Notes under the pieces: generated by a model | Told to the model about the DNA's origin: nothing | Seen by the model: only the letters and a program-made list of their open reading frames with translations | Databases searched by the model: none | Shown here: positions 21,745-33,969 of the stretch, piece after piece | How the letters are laid out: every line of letters begins with the position of its first letter | How positions within the stretch are numbered: position 1 is the stretch's first letter | NCBI RefSeq assembly: GCF_000003855.2 | Contig: NW_003101682.1 | Span: forward strand, 187,178 to 251,177 | Direction of reading: 5' to 3' | DNA: 64,000 nt | Source: Blastomyces gilchristii SLH14081 | Lineage: Eukaryota; Ascomycota; Eurotiomycetes; Onygenales; Ajellomycetaceae | Made by a program: the position numbers and the translations under genes

Positions 21745-23322
21745 AATTCTTAAGCACGTCGAATCAATAAAAATAATAAATAATAAAATGAATAAAATAA
21801 AAAAACCAACTAAACGGCTGATCCGTCCTCGGACTGGCGAATTGAATCAAGATCACTGTGCCCAGAATAGGGTTTGGAAAACAAATAAGATATGGTTTTA
21901 ACCCGATCAACAGGTTAATTTCACGAACAAACCGTACAGAATCAAAGAATGGGGCTGAGGGAAACAATGAGAAATAGAAATAGGAATGAAAAAGAATAAT
22001 AACGATTAAAATGGACAGCGAAAGGGAAAAGAAAAAGAAGGAAGGGGAAAAAAAAAAGGAGGAAGTCAAAAGGTGCACACTCAATATGCACTCAGAGGAA
22101 CAACCAGAGTTGAAAGGAATAAATAAAAGATGAACGCAAACACATCCAGGATTCAGCAGCGGCATTGAAATGGTATTAGTACTCGGTGATTGTTACTCAG
22201 GGCCACAGGCTGCGGTCACAATAAGCACCCACGGTCTTCAGGATGAGGGTTGCGAAGGGCCATGATTGGACATGGCAGCATTGACAGCATTGGCAGCATT
22301 GGCTGCAGAAACAACTCCAAGGGGCCTTGCATGGAACAAGCCTGAAGAGTATTTGGCTGTTGCTGCCAATCAAGTTGATCATAAACCCTCTTCTGCAACC
22401 TCACCTCCCTGAGCCCTGAGTCTCTGGGCGGGCGACACGCTGATCGAAGTGACGTGACGGATTTGGGGAGGTTTGGGGGACGAGAGGAGAGGAGTAACTT
22501 AACTTTTATTAGTTAACAATTAACTTAGTTAACTTAGTTAACTATTGGTTGGTGTGTTCTAAGCGCCCAGCGTCCAGCAAACCAGGTCCGGCCAGACCCC
22601 CAAGCCATCGGCCCATCGTGCTGCCCAATAATAACATGCCAGTGCCGGCCATCGCATCGCCAATTCAGGATTCAGTCAGCCCTTTCATTATTGAAGATGG
22701 ATTGAAGATGGATGCCAAAAGTAGGCGCGGTTGCAGGGCTGCAGCGAGAGGCCTTGTAGTGCCACTAATAACTTAGTCACCCCGCCGCCAAATAGTTATT
22801 ATTATAATTATTATTATTATTATTATTTCGCACTCCAACTCCTCTTCACCCCCAAGCTTTGATTATATAGTTAGTTACGCGTAGTTATACCTAGCTAACT
22901 GTATGTGGAGATATGACCATAAACTAACTAGTTACGGAGGAGAAGAGAGGGGATTCCGAGGTCCACTCATGTGTCAAACTGAGGGATATACATTTTGTAC
23001 AGGACATACAGTACGTAGTAGCGTAGGCTACCCAACTACGGAATATTTGAATGAACATATCCTATAACTAACTAGTTAATAACTAACTGGACTGATGGTT
23101 AACTTAGTTTAAATTGTGTAAGATTTGCCTTTCCCAATCAGGGATAGCCTCGGCATTCCGAGTTTCCTTGTTATTCCTTCGGAAATGGCGGGGCAGAAAT
23201 TGCAGAAATTGCAGAAAGTGCAGCAATTGAGCATTGTTATTATTGTAGATAGCATTTAATTGCGTCTTGGTGACAACTCTCTTCTTCTTATTCTTCTTCT
23301 TCTTCTTCTTCTTCTTCTTCTT

Positions 23323-23353
<31 letters not shown>

Positions 23354-23638
23354 GTTAGTTATTAATTAACTATTAACTACCTAGGTTGTCTCTTCTATTG
23401 CCCGCGAGAGCTTTACCCCTCCCCGAGGTCAGCTTAACTTGTTCTTGCTACTCGCATCATCTCACCTCTCTATTTCTCTGCCTAGGATTCCTTGATCAGT
23501 TTATTTATTTATTTATTTATTTTTCTTCCTCGCGTCCATATTCGTTCTATAGGAGTCCATCTGTCCTCTCTTCCAGCCCACTCATTCGCCATCTGTCCGC
23601 CCTCCTCCCCTCCTCCTCCTCCTCCTCCTCTTCCAACC
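21745..23638. promoter_or_regulatory. 1.9-kb divergent promoter region with simple repeats
   Basis: Lies between the methyltransferase (-) and the epimerase (+). It holds a 9-bp tandem (GGCAGCATT-type) near 22273-22303, several TTAGTTAAC/GTTAAC motifs at 22505-22550, 22860-22930, 23065-23110 and 23352-23380, a TTA repeat at 22798-22827, a TTC repeat at 23281-23352, a TTTA repeat near 23501-23522 and a CTC repeat just before the epimerase ATG. No convincing gene; short open frames are chance. Confidence 0.55.
23281..23352. repeat. TTC microsatellite in the epimerase promoter
   Basis: About 24 units of CTT/TTC with one imperfect unit near 23289. On the plus strand it is a long pyrimidine tract about 290 bases before the start codon, where fungal promoters often have CT-rich stretches. 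Confidence 0.9.
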
Positions 23639-25049
23639 ATGACGCCGCCAGCTATCATTGCTCCGTCCATTCTATCGGCAGATTTTGCCGCCCTTGGGTC
23701 AGCATGTTCAGATGTGATGGACTGGGGAGGTGATTGGATTCATGTGGATATCATGGATGGCCATTTCGTCCCCAATATCACTTTTGGCCCGCCCGTTGTA
23801 ACCAAAATCCGGAAACATGTAGCCGAGCCTAATAAACACTGTGAGAAAGGTACCTTTGATTGCCATATGATGATTGCAGAGGTGAGTTTTGGTTTGCTAT
23901 AATCCCCCTCAGCCGTCGAGTAATCTGTTTCTCTCGATGACCACAGAGTTGTGTTTTTTATCGGATTATCATTTTTCTTTTTCCTATTCTTTGAATTGGC
24001 TTTTATTAATTATTCATTTATTTGTTCATTTTTAACATATATCGACTCAATATTGGACGGTATCCAATGAGCGCGGGCGTAATATTTGACTTTGGAGGCG
24101 CTTCCCCAACCTCCCATTGTATTTGCCAGTTGCTAGGTCCAGGGCTGTTTGAATAGTTTCAATTCCGCTTTGTTGTTAATTCACGATACCATGAAAACAG
24201 GCAGCCTGCAATCCAATTTTATTGGAAAAGAATAATTTGCTAACTCATCTGCTGCGAGAGAGGAGGGGTTGCTGCGCCCCACAACCCCCCACCCAGCCAC
24301 CCAACAAACGGCGGCCGGGGGAGGGTTGTGTGTCCGGCGCCAAAACAGCATTGAAATCCCCCTCCTGTTACTGCGCATGATGTCACCCACATAGCCACAG
24401 AAATGGGTGAAAGAGTTCAAGAAAGCAGGTTGCAACTTATACTGTTTCCATTATGAAGCAGCCGTCGCGTCAACCGCCGCGAAAGACCCAATGGATAACT
24501 CCACAACGCGCCGCACCAGTCCCACCGAGCTTATTCGGTATATCCATGATTGCGGTATGCGAGCTGGTATAGCTATCAAGCCAGAGACGGACGTTGATGT
24601 GTTGTGGGATATACTTGATCAGAAAGATGAATTGGACACACCTGATGTGAGTCTACCATAACCGCTCGCTACCGCCATAACAAATATAATAAATAACCTC
24701 TTTGTACGATATCCAAAATTGCCCGTTTCCGATTGGACTCTGGCATTTCGATCTAATACTAACCAATAATCCTCCACAGATGGTTCTCATCATGACCGTG
24801 AGACCCGGATTTGGCGGACAAAAGTTCATGGAGTCTCAATTGGAGAAGGTCAGGGCGCTACGAGCACGGTATCCCAAGATTAACATTCAAGTCGACGGGG
24901 GTCTGGGAGAGGACACCGTGAAACTAGCGGCGGACGCTGGGGCCAACGTGATTGTTGCTGGGTCGGCTGTATTTCATGCACAGAATCCTGGGCATGTAAT
25001 TAAATTACTAAGGAATGCGGTTGAGGATCAGAGGAAAAAGTCCACTTGA
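23639..25049 (+). CDS. Ribulose-phosphate 3-epimerase (D-ribulose-5-phosphate to D-xylulose-5-phosphate)
   Basis: Three exons: 23639-23881, 24395-24646 and 24780-25049, all joined in phase 0, giving 254 aa, the family's usual length. Donors are GTGAGT at both introns; acceptors are ATAG and CACAG, the second with an ACTAAC branch-like site. The product is a TIM barrel of the non-oxidative pentose phosphate pathway in the cytosol. Seen motifs: 'APSILSADF' at residue 7, metal-binding His and Asp in '[12 protein letters not shown]' near 35, 'FDCHMM' near 73, the glycine loop '[12 protein letters not shown]' near 171, and 'VDGGL' with Asp near 203. The second exon start at CCACAG is chosen because it restores '[10 protein letters not shown]', usual for the family. 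Intron 1 is 513 nt, unusually long here. Confidence 0.95.
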
Positions 25050-25485
25050 GGAGGCCAATGCGAAGTCCATGAAGGTTAGATAGAATTGATGCTTTGCAGG
25101 GAATAAGCAGAAACAGCCGATGTAGAAGACGTAAATACTCTCAATACCGTACTGTACATACAAAAATGTTGCTGGGGCGGTTGCGCCTAAGAGACCCGCA
25201 AAGGGAAAAGGAATTCGGGAATAGCCCTTTAAATGTCTTTGTGGCGTTTGTATCAAGGATCAAAGGTGCAATACACCCAGATGTGATATAAAGATAGGGA
25301 TCACCGCACAAGCAGAGCAGCAGCTAGTGAATTATCCTGATTAAAGGGGTTATTTTCTATCATTTTAGCTAAGCGTATAAATCCTGGATTAGCTCTCGTA
25401 GCCTCCTCATAACCCACTTCAGACTCAGTCTTCCGAGGTTTCTGCGGTGGTCTCTCCTTCGCCCACTTTCTTCTCCGTGCTACCT
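25050..25485. other. Convergent 3' flanks
   Basis: Space between the stop codons of the epimerase (+) and the SH3BGR-type gene (-). No separate gene is supported. Confidence 0.6.
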
Positions 25486-26624
25486 TCATCCTTGCTTTGT
25501 AGTGGGTAAATCTGCTCCCTCTCCCGCATCATTCTCCTTCCCTTCGACGTGTTCGGTTGCAGGAACGGCATCTGGCTTCTCAGCTTTTCCTTCATCCTCA
25601 AGTATGGCCCCTTCCTGCAATGTACTAAGCTCTTCGACAAGCTGGTCTTGGTCGCTGGGCGACGTGGCAGAGACCACAGACCCACGATGATGCACCGGCA
25701 TGGACACTCCTTCGGGGCTGTTTACCTTCAAGTCAGCAGTGGATTCGGCAGCTACCCCAGAGAGTGACGGTCTGTCAGCCGAGATGCTTTGACGAATTTC
25801 TTTTATACGCTCTAGTGCACTTTTCGGTGCCTCCAGGGATTCCGGGCTCCGCTTCGCTTCAGGTTCGGGAGTTTTAGGACTCTCCTGCTCTAATGCAGCC
25901 GAGGGCCCTTGGGCAGTCGTAGCCTCAGACTGTTGTGATTCCGGCTGTTTTGATTCAGGCTGTGTTGAGATCGATTTGGCGGCTAGGTTTGTTCTTGTGT
26001 TGTCCTTAGCTTTTGAAGCTGCCTCTTCCCCGGCTTGTCGTAAAGCGAGCGTGATGCGATCTTCCGTATGTGATTCCCTTGACGGGGGGGGCTCTTGTAT
26101 TTGGATTCGTGAGGGAGTGGATTCTCTGGGAACTGAAGTTGCAGCGGCTGTGACTGAGGGGGCAGTAATATCCGGTTTTGACGAAGCAGTAGTCGTGGCC
26201 GACGGTATGGGGCTACTTTTAGACTGCGAAATCTGCAGTTGCTCTTTGAGTTCCCCATATTCATTCCATTCCTCAATCTCTTTTAAATCCTAAGCATGGT
26301 TCTGTCAGCCACGACATATGCACCCGTGTATAAATATACACCCAATATATGTAATATACAAGTAAAAATGCCACTCACCGCAACGACCATCTCGTCCCTC
26401 ACCAGCACGGGCAGGCTTTTCCCCTTTGACCGCCTACGCCACATTGTGCGGGCTTCCTCATCTGTGGCAACATCAACAGCCCGAAACTGAATTTTGTTGG
26501 CTTTTAGGATTGTTTCCACTCGCGAGGTGGCTGTGATTATGTGGGATGAGCCTGCAGTCAGGGAGGTAAAGAGATAGAGCGTGTCGGTGTCAGAGAAGTA
26601 GGATTTGGGGAGAGAGTTAGCCAT
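25486..26624 (-). CDS. SH3BGR-family protein (thioredoxin/glutaredoxin fold) with long acidic tail
   Basis: Two exons on the minus strand: 26624-26379 (82 codons) and 26289-25486, joined in phase 0 over an 89-nt intron with GTGAGT donor and TTAG acceptor; 349 aa. Residues about 12-100 look like the fungal SH3BGR/glutaredoxin-like fold: beta strand 'TLYLFTSL', helix with 'ETILKANKIQFRAVDV', 'KGKSLPVLVRDEMVVA', then 'DLKEIEEWNEYGELKEQL'. No CxxC redox pair is present, as usual for this family. The rest (100-349) is Ser/Pro/Glu-rich and likely disordered. Past the stop another frame reads a further acidic stretch to about 25425, so the true C-terminus may differ. Function in fungi is not established. 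Confidence 0.8.
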
Positions 26625-26639
26625 GATAGGAGACCCGAC

Positions 26640-28540
26640 GAGTGTTGGTTGCTAGGGATTAGATAAATACTGTAATTTGCCTGTACAGAAATGCAGAAAT
26701 ATTAGAGTGAAGGAGCTCTTGAATAATGAATTAGAAACGGCAGATAGAACAAAGCGTGTTGATAACCACAAACAAAATCCATGGCTGAAGGAACAAACAA
26801 CCGATGATGTCAAGAAGCCGGTGGATTGGGGGATTGTCACGTGTGCAAAATGTCTTGCTGTCTATTCTGTAGTTAACTAATGGAGGAAGCAACAGGGAGC
26901 ACTCTCTCTCTCTGTACTCTAGTCAACAACTCCTTTATTTTCATTTCATATTAGATAGAGCCAACTCTTCTCACCCTTTGACCCTGCTCATGTCTGTGAT
27001 TTTCAAGTTACTTGCTTTCTGTTGAGTGTCTTTTCCCTTTATCAAAAATTATCCTCATCTGTTGTGAATAATAAGAACAACCTTCACACATGAACTATAA
27101 TATATTCTATGACTCTACGGATTTAATCTGTTCTTACCCAGGCATATGGAGCCTTATGAAAGTCATGAAGAGAATAGTCATATACAGGCTTCTTTGATTT
27201 CTTCTCTCTTTTCATCCTGGCAAGGAGAATTTAAAAATCTGAATACACTGAGAAGTTAGTATGCTCTGTATATGTTCTTCATTGAAAAGAATATGAACAA
27301 GAGTGATCATTCAACTGATTTATGTTACATACTGTTGACAGATAACAGGTCTGAAAATAGAGAAGTGATTGTACCTCCTGCACAACATTCACCTGCCTTA
27401 AGGAAAGTAAACCGCATCTGGCTGTCCTTGTTTAGAATTGCGACCAGAATCCTCCCTCTAAGAGTGCTATGCCCTGCAGTGTCATCAATTGTCTATCCAT
27501 TCAGTCCTCACACCTCAGCTTATAGAAACTAAAATGTCTTTCTCTCTAATGTTCAAGCAGATTGAGCTTTGCGGCTCCTAGCTAGTAGCCATGGTACAGA
27601 AGGATACATGGAGACTCTCTGTGGATTGAGCCAGCCACACTACCTGTATGTTGGAGTCAGAGCTTTTGCCGATAAATTTACTGAACCCTCAAATTTTTCA
27701 CTGTATAAATCTTAATCACTATAGTGTGTACAAGTTTCCATTCGGCACTCTGATGTTTCTTTTGGAGAAAGGTTGCTCCACTGTCATGTCACTGAAGCCA
27801 GTCTCATGGAAATCCAGGGACTGTGCAATAAAGGCCAATCTTTGAAGTTCAGAATGAGGTCTCTTCTCTCATGAAATTGAAACTCTGCTGTTTGAATTTG
27901 TCCATTGTGTTATTTCAGTGAATTCTGTGTTCTAGTCTTCTTTGAATGCATCCACCAGTGCTTCCACCATGCTGGCAAGAATAGCTTAATAGGCGGGATC
28001 TTTGGCCTGAGAGTCTGAAATGCAAGCCAATGACTAGTGAGGCTTGCAGTGGAAAAAAAGTATTCACACTCATAGCCCATCATAATGAACTCTGAGGCAC
28101 AGAGATCCTCAACAAGCTGATATAGTGAGCAGAGAGAGTGGTGTATCACAGATGTGGTAGATTGGGATGTTGTGGATTTTTGATTCCAGATTGATGCTCA
28201 TTGTGAAAATTAGAGTGGTTTTCAATATCTTCCACTGATAGAAGTGGATATGGCAAAGGAATATCACCATGGAAAGGGCCAAACAAGAAAGAAGAGGGTT
28301 GACCATGGATGGGGAGAGGCATGTATTCGCTGTAATGTCGGTCGAATCTCCAATGGAGAATGGCCATGAATTATGGCTCCAAGCGGATTGCACATTTTGT
28401 TGTCTGGCGGTGATAACCAGCGTTCGATCTATCTTTGTTTGTCTCGTTGCCCAGGTGTTTAACGGCACAAGCTATTTTTTGAGAAGTCTGCTGCAGTTGA
28501 TTCACCCTATGCTCAACTTAAAACATTGATTAGCGGGATG
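26640..28540. other. AT-rich relic region with stops, no intact gene
   Basis: Composition drops and TGA codons interrupt long minus-strand frames (for example at 27910-28149 and near 27700-27900), much like the mutated block at the left of the window. Continuous non-random minus-strand peptide can be read over about 27640-28150, suggesting an old repeat or captured gene, but I cannot name it. It lies directly downstream of the phosphorylase-domain relic on the same strand. Confidence 0.4.
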
Positions 28541-28564
28541 ATTTGAAGGAGTATCGACTGAGCC

Positions 28565-29445
28565 AGACTCACCAGAAGAAAGGATATCCCTGATCGGCTT
28601 CTCAACCTCCACGTTCCCTGGACGGAGGCGGTAGAGAAGATCTCTAGCATATGCAGCTGCCACCATCGCTGCATATCGTTGCCATTCCTCATTCTTGTGA
28701 GACTCTGAATAGTCGCATATTCCGCGAATTACCAGACAGGGAAAGTTAAACCATAGTGGATTGCTGGATAATCACCATCTTCAGTCCGTTGGGCACGAAC
28801 TGTCAACTTTGATGGATGATCACCACAGACTACCGCACAGCTTGGTTTAATGTTTAGGGGATGAATGAATCCAGGTTTATATAGCCTGTCACTACTTGGT
28901 TCTGGTCGCTTATACTTCTTTTGTAACCTCGGCTTCTTCTCAAGAACACTGTTGACAACCTTCATGAGCTCAAGACCTTCATTTTCAAAATGTGCCTTGA
29001 GTCTATTCACAGCCTGTAGGACTGTTGGCGGCTGGTTCAAAACCCCTGTCTGTATGAAATTATCCACATGAATCGTTTTGCCGAAGTCATACTGGAACCC
29101 ACCACCCACCCATCCCATCCCGCGGACTGATCACCACAATGTCACCCAGGCGGATATCATGCTGACTTGGGACGCCGCCGCCAATGCCGACATCAGGCCG
29201 TTCTAATGTTGGGAAAACAAAACACCATTGCCACTGTTGCTGCAGAGGAAGTGCCATACTCTCCATCAGGCAAGACAGCTATGGCAACATTGTGGTTCCC
29301 CACTCTTCCCAGGGTGTAATCATTGTTCTCATTAGGCTTCCGTTTGCCTAGTGGTTGGGTGTTTTTCATCAAGAAAAGCTTGTGCCGCGACATACTCGAG
29401 AACGATGGCACAGATTCAGCCGATCGTGTAGTCCTGAGGGTTTGC
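28565..29445 (-). pseudogene. Relic of PNP/UDP-phosphorylase domain of a fungal NLR-like protein
   Basis: Read on the minus strand in pieces that together follow the nucleoside phosphorylase domain that opens many fungal NACHT/NB-ARC/ankyrin proteins. They are 'NPQDYTIG' then TGA then 'ICAIVLEYVAAQAFLDEKH' (29440-29360), 'NNDYTLGRVGNHNVAIAVLP' (29330-29270), 'VGIGGGVPSQHDIRLGDIVV' (29200-29140), 'FQYDFGKTI' to 'CAVVCGDHPSKLTVRAQRTE' (29098-28775), and 'FPCLVIRGICDYSESHKNEEW' to 'KPIRDIL' (28745-28575). At least three frame changes, a TGG-to-TGA stop and loss of about 40 residues before 'FPCLVIRG' show it is dead. No nucleotide-binding or repeat domain follows. Related intact genes act in heterokaryon incompatibility-type responses. 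Confidence 0.8.
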
Positions 29446-31852
29446 TATGCTAGCTGCCAGAGTTTCGCAGCGTCAAAGTGTCTAAGGCAACTCAGAGTCG
29501 GAGACTTGACATTCTATCGCTTGTCGGATTGGGTGGAATTACTTTGGATATAGGTATTGTAAATGCCTGAGTGTTATCCCTTTTTTTTTTGGCTTCGCAA
29601 GAGAGGTTTAGTTAGCAGAACAGCTGACGCCATGAATTGAGGCAATGAATGACTTTAAGAAGAGCGCTGTTGCTTTCAGCCTAGAGGATGGCTCTAGGCA
29701 AGCTGCAACCATCAACCATTAATTAAGCGCTTGGGCTTGACATGGCCCCTTCTTTTACCAAGAGCTGGGAATTACTGCTACTAGTAGACACTCATCACCC
29801 TTCAATCTTGCTATCTGGATGGTCTAAGCACACGCAAAGAGGGCCCCAAACCTCAAGGGTCATGGGCGATTACCCAGTAGTATCTCACCAAGCCTCGCCT
29901 CCCTCAGGTGCAGCATGGTCAGTAAAGCGGCGTGCCACCGGCACTCCTCGAGGAGGATGATATTGTTGGACGGATTGCAAGCTTGTCGAGCAAGTGTCAA
30001 AGATAAGTTGATTGAGGGGAGCATGGGGGCATGTGACTCCGGTTCCCGGAAGTTCCAAGGTTGTCCTGCTGTCGCAATAGCAAGCACGACTGTCCCTGAT
30101 TTGCGAGGGTCATCGCATAGATCCACATCATTTTAAACGAGGTGTCCGTTCAATCTGGTCAGAGCACGGCGTCACTGAATTGTAGTGGCCGCTTGGTCAT
30201 GACTGGTTTGCAGATGTCTCCCCGGCTTGGCGTGCAACTTCGACGCTTGACGCTGCATACATCGGCGGCTACGTGGCAGGCTCACATCCAGTAAGCCCTG
30301 GTACATGGGGTCGTTGGCCCCCATCAGCACCCCAAACAGCTCACGAGGTTAGCTCTAATGCATGGACTTCAATGGGCATTTTCATCTCCGGACAAAACAT
30401 TAGACGACACGGGATAATTGACAACGCAACTAATCCCTCAGGGAAAGGGCATCATTGTGTGTTATGCGCCAGTCACGCACTGTATTTGGGCGTTTCACTT
30501 CAACCGTTTCAAGGGACGAATCGATGCATGCTGGAAGAAAGAATGGACATTTTGCCAAACACTGCAGCGGATTCTTGTCCTGGCGTCGACAATAGTAGTA
30601 ACCTAGGGATATAATGAATTGGGCTATCCGCTGTTCCGCAGTTCCGCAGTTCTCCTCGTCGTCTCAGATGATGTAGGAACTCTCTGGAGGCCTATCACTT
30701 GAGTATACTCCGTACGGTGTATAGAGTAAATGATCCTGAGAGAATCCCCCCCCCCTTGGGACGAATGTGAAGGCGGCAGGGGAAGGTCTAAAGCTTTCTC
30801 AGCCAGGACTGTTGTGATGGTGAGAGAGAGAAAAGAGAGAACGGTTTGGTGGGGCACCATCTTGTTGATAATAGGAACAAGAAAAACCCATCATGACCCA
30901 CGGGCGAGAATTGGATCAATTATTATTGGAGCCCATGTTCATTCGACAACTGGCCGGCAACTCCCTAAGCAGCCGGGCCAAAAACCAGGCCCATTCACAA
31001 TCCAACCGTCGCCCGATTTTGCGGCAGGACGACGTTCCTTTGGTCGCCTCACTTTGAAGCTGCGGGTCCATTGGAGTCCTGGTTGGCAGTAGCTAGCAGT
31101 AACTAGTTAGCTGGAAGTGTATTGGTTGGACAAAGGGACGAAGGTTCTGTCAGAATACGCTCCCGTAACTATTTCCAACTGGAACTGCCAGCCAGAGAGT
31201 CGAACCCGGGTTTGTTTTGTGTCTTTGTGCCGGATCCCAATAATAATAATTATTATTGATGTCGCGATACGAGGATCCTGCACCGGGTCAAACCAGTCCC
31301 AATTCTCATCATTCCTTCATCCTTAGTGGCCCTGCGGGTTCACTCTCCAATCACTGCCTTAATAACTTCATGGTTATTCAACGTCGACATGCTCGTATTG
31401 GCTGCGGCTTCATGCACGGCTGCATCCCCCAATCCAGCTAGAAGGAATTTCTGCTCCGTTTTATAGTCCTGCTTGTCCTCTCTTCGCCCTCCGCCGATTG
31501 CTCTTCTCTCGGCCTTCCCTTTCACTCCCTCCCGAAATACATACAGACATTTTGTCAGGACAGTCCTGCAAAGGCTTCGCTATCAGATCAGAAGATCAGG
31601 AAGTCTTCTCTCTGACTATCTATCCCTCTTGTATGTCAATTCAATAATACTGATCCTCGCTTTTGGGGAAAAACTGAATATTAATTAATACAACCCAGAT
31701 TACCTGCCTTCTCCCCAAAATCCCTCTCTCTCGTAACTCCTTCAAGGAGCCAGGACCAGGACCGGAACCACATCCACCACAACCACAACCACAACCACGA
31801 CTCCAACTACAACACTTAGATAACACGATTTGAGGCACATCTAAACATAGCC
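29446..31852. other. Intergenic, promoter side of the zinc-binding protein gene
   Basis: No gene I can support. Short open frames (for example 30273-30614) lack codon structure or domain resemblance. Contains a T run at 29580-29590, a C run near 30747-30756, and pyrimidine-rich sequence and CCA/CAA repeats (31740-31800) ahead of the ATG at 31853. Confidence 0.5.
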
Positions 31853-33969
31853 ATGGCCCCTACTTTCGACGATAGCCTCTTCACATCGGCTCTCACCTCC
31901 TCCCGGAACGTCTTTTTGGCCAACAATGCACATCTCCCCGAGTTGGAACGTGAACAACTTTGGAGCCAACTCCTCATCTCATTCATGCCTCATCAAAATG
32001 TACTCGCCGGAAACACGTTGAAAAACGGCGATGCGAGTGGAACCCCGGACCCTGCTGCCAAACGATCCTGGGAAGATGTGCCGCGCACGATAGCTTCAGC
32101 ATCACCTCCAGCCAAACGGCGAGCCACCGTAGGTCACCACTTCTTTGGTTTTCATGTCCCTTCTTCTTGTCTCCTCTTCACTGGTTTAACATCGGCTGCA
32201 TGTAGACTCCGGAATCTCAAACCGCGGTTGATCCAAGTCGCCCAGTTCCCCAACGTGCATCTCCTGCCACTGTCCGTGTGAACCGTCGCCTCTCGACCAG
32301 GTCGCGAAACGGGGGTTCACCACTCCAGAAAGCCGGAAAGCTCCCCAATGTGTCATCTCCACACTCACTAGGCGTCCCGGTTTCGGCCACTACCCCCCCG
32401 ACACCTTTGGCTCCTAAGCAACAGTATTCCCTCCAAGCCCAACAGCTAAACATCAGCAATATTCACGAATACTCCCCTTCGGAGTACGCCCAGCAGCAGT
32501 CTTTGGATGGTCTTCCTGACTCACCATTCATGTTTGAGCCCGGCCCCGAGTCCTCCCCGTTGAGCAACGAGAAGTGGCAGTATACCACCCCCTTCTCTGA
32601 CGGTTTGGTTCCCCCACCATCTCGAAATTATTCGAGAAGTAACTCGACCGCAGCTGTTGAGATGAGTCGAACTGCAACAACAGATTCTCTCTGCGGAGGA
32701 ATGGGTATGATCCGGTTCGATTCGACCGGATCAGTGCCTAACAATCTGGCAACGCTAGATGATCATTCTTCTTCCTCTCATCTCTCTCATCAGTCATTAA
32801 ACATAAACAATGACGCTAATTATTGCATTGCCCCATCTCCTATTTCGAATTTTCGTTCGAGTAGTAACATGAATAATGTTCGCTTTTTTTCTCAATCGTT
32901 GCCTGAATCCAGGCCTGCTTTCCCTAACATTTCTCCTTCTACTTCCCTTGCTTGTTCCCCGTCGTCCTCATCCCCCCTTTCTTTAACTCCTTCATCTTCT
33001 GAGATGAAGCATTCTCTGTCTAGCGCGAGCGATAGCTCGTCGCTGTCAAATCAGTCTAGGGCTGTGCGGAGGACTCAGGAGCAAATTGTGCAAGGCACAC
33101 GGCGTATCGCCCCAAAACAAGAAAAGAAAACTGCTTCACACTCAAAAGTTGCAGAGCACACAATGCTTAGGATTTCGTCGGAAGATGGCACGTCACGAGA
33201 AGTAGCCGCAATTCCAAAAGCCTCTGTTCACCGTCCCGCCAGAACGAAGACTTACTGTGGTAACTGCAAGGAACACCCAGATGGCTTTCACGGCGAACAC
33301 GAGTTGAGGAGGCACGTTGAGCGTGTCCACTCAATGGTCCGCAAAGTCTGGGTGTGTGTTGACATCTCGCCTGACAAGCAGTTCCTCGCAAACTGCAAGG
33401 CTTGCCGTAACGGAAAACGGTACGGCGCCAACTACAATGCCGCCGCTCACCTTCGACGCACCCACTTCAACCCATGTCAGCGTGGGCGCGGAGGCCGCGG
33501 AAAAGACAGCGAAAAACGCGGTGGTAAAGGTGGCGGCGTTCTTCCTCCCATGGATGTGCTAAAGCATTGGATGGAACAACGAGAAGAATATGTCATCGAC
33601 AACGTCATCGACAGTGACAACGTGGCTGAGGAAAATATCGCTGCCAGTCCCTCCGAACCCAACGACAGCAAGGGCTACACAAATGACTCCCAAGACCAGA
33701 ACGACAGCCGAAACCCAAGTCAATCGGACGAGGTCTCTATCACACCAGAAACAACCACAGATCTTTACTCAACGATGACTATCGACCTTGACGACCTCAA
33801 CGCGACGACTTCGAACTCAGATCTCTATGGTCAGGGGTTCCCTAGTGGGTATGATGGTGTTGAACAAATGTCGATGAATGTTCTTGATTCATCATCCTTC
33901 TTCGATCCGTCTCTGTTCGATGCTCATCAGTTGGGTGGGCTCGACCCCTTTATTCCCGTTATGTTGTAG
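31853..33969 (+). CDS. Probable nuclear zinc-binding (C2H2-like) protein, DUF7896-like
   Basis: Two exons, 31853-32128 and 32206-33969, phase 0, intron 77 nt (donor GTAGGT, acceptor GTAG); 679 aa. Residues 1-90 contain a basic PPAKRRAT patch like a nuclear signal. The middle is Ser/Asn-rich. A conserved Cys/His block lies near residues 438-520: '[20 protein letters not shown]', then 'HVERVH', then '[20 protein letters not shown]' and 'RRTHF', followed by an Arg/Gly-rich basic stretch '[19 protein letters not shown]'. I know this block from fungal C2H2-like proteins now filed as DUF7896; that name is from memory. The C-terminus is acidic and Ser/Asp-rich, a possible activation region. Likely DNA-binding, target unknown. 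The gene is followed by a T/C-rich 3' flank. Confidence 0.8.

Noticed and set aside
21764..22165. 133-codon minus-strand open frame upstream of the methyltransferase gene.
   Set aside because: Phe/Ser/Leu-rich translation of a pyrimidine-rich promoter.
23281..23352. TTC array as a possible CRISPR-like or structured repeat.
   Set aside because: It is a simple triplet microsatellite without spacers. No CRISPR array exists in this eukaryotic window.
28146..28540. Possible NACHT/NB-ARC domain following the phosphorylase relic.
   Set aside because: No P-loop (GxxGxGKS/T) or Walker B can be read in any minus-strand frame there.
31190..31215. B-box-like GGGTTCGACTC on the minus strand, a possible tRNA.
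   Set aside because: No T-stem pairing and no A-box or acceptor stem at the right distance. The same holds for similar matches near 42264 and 56815.
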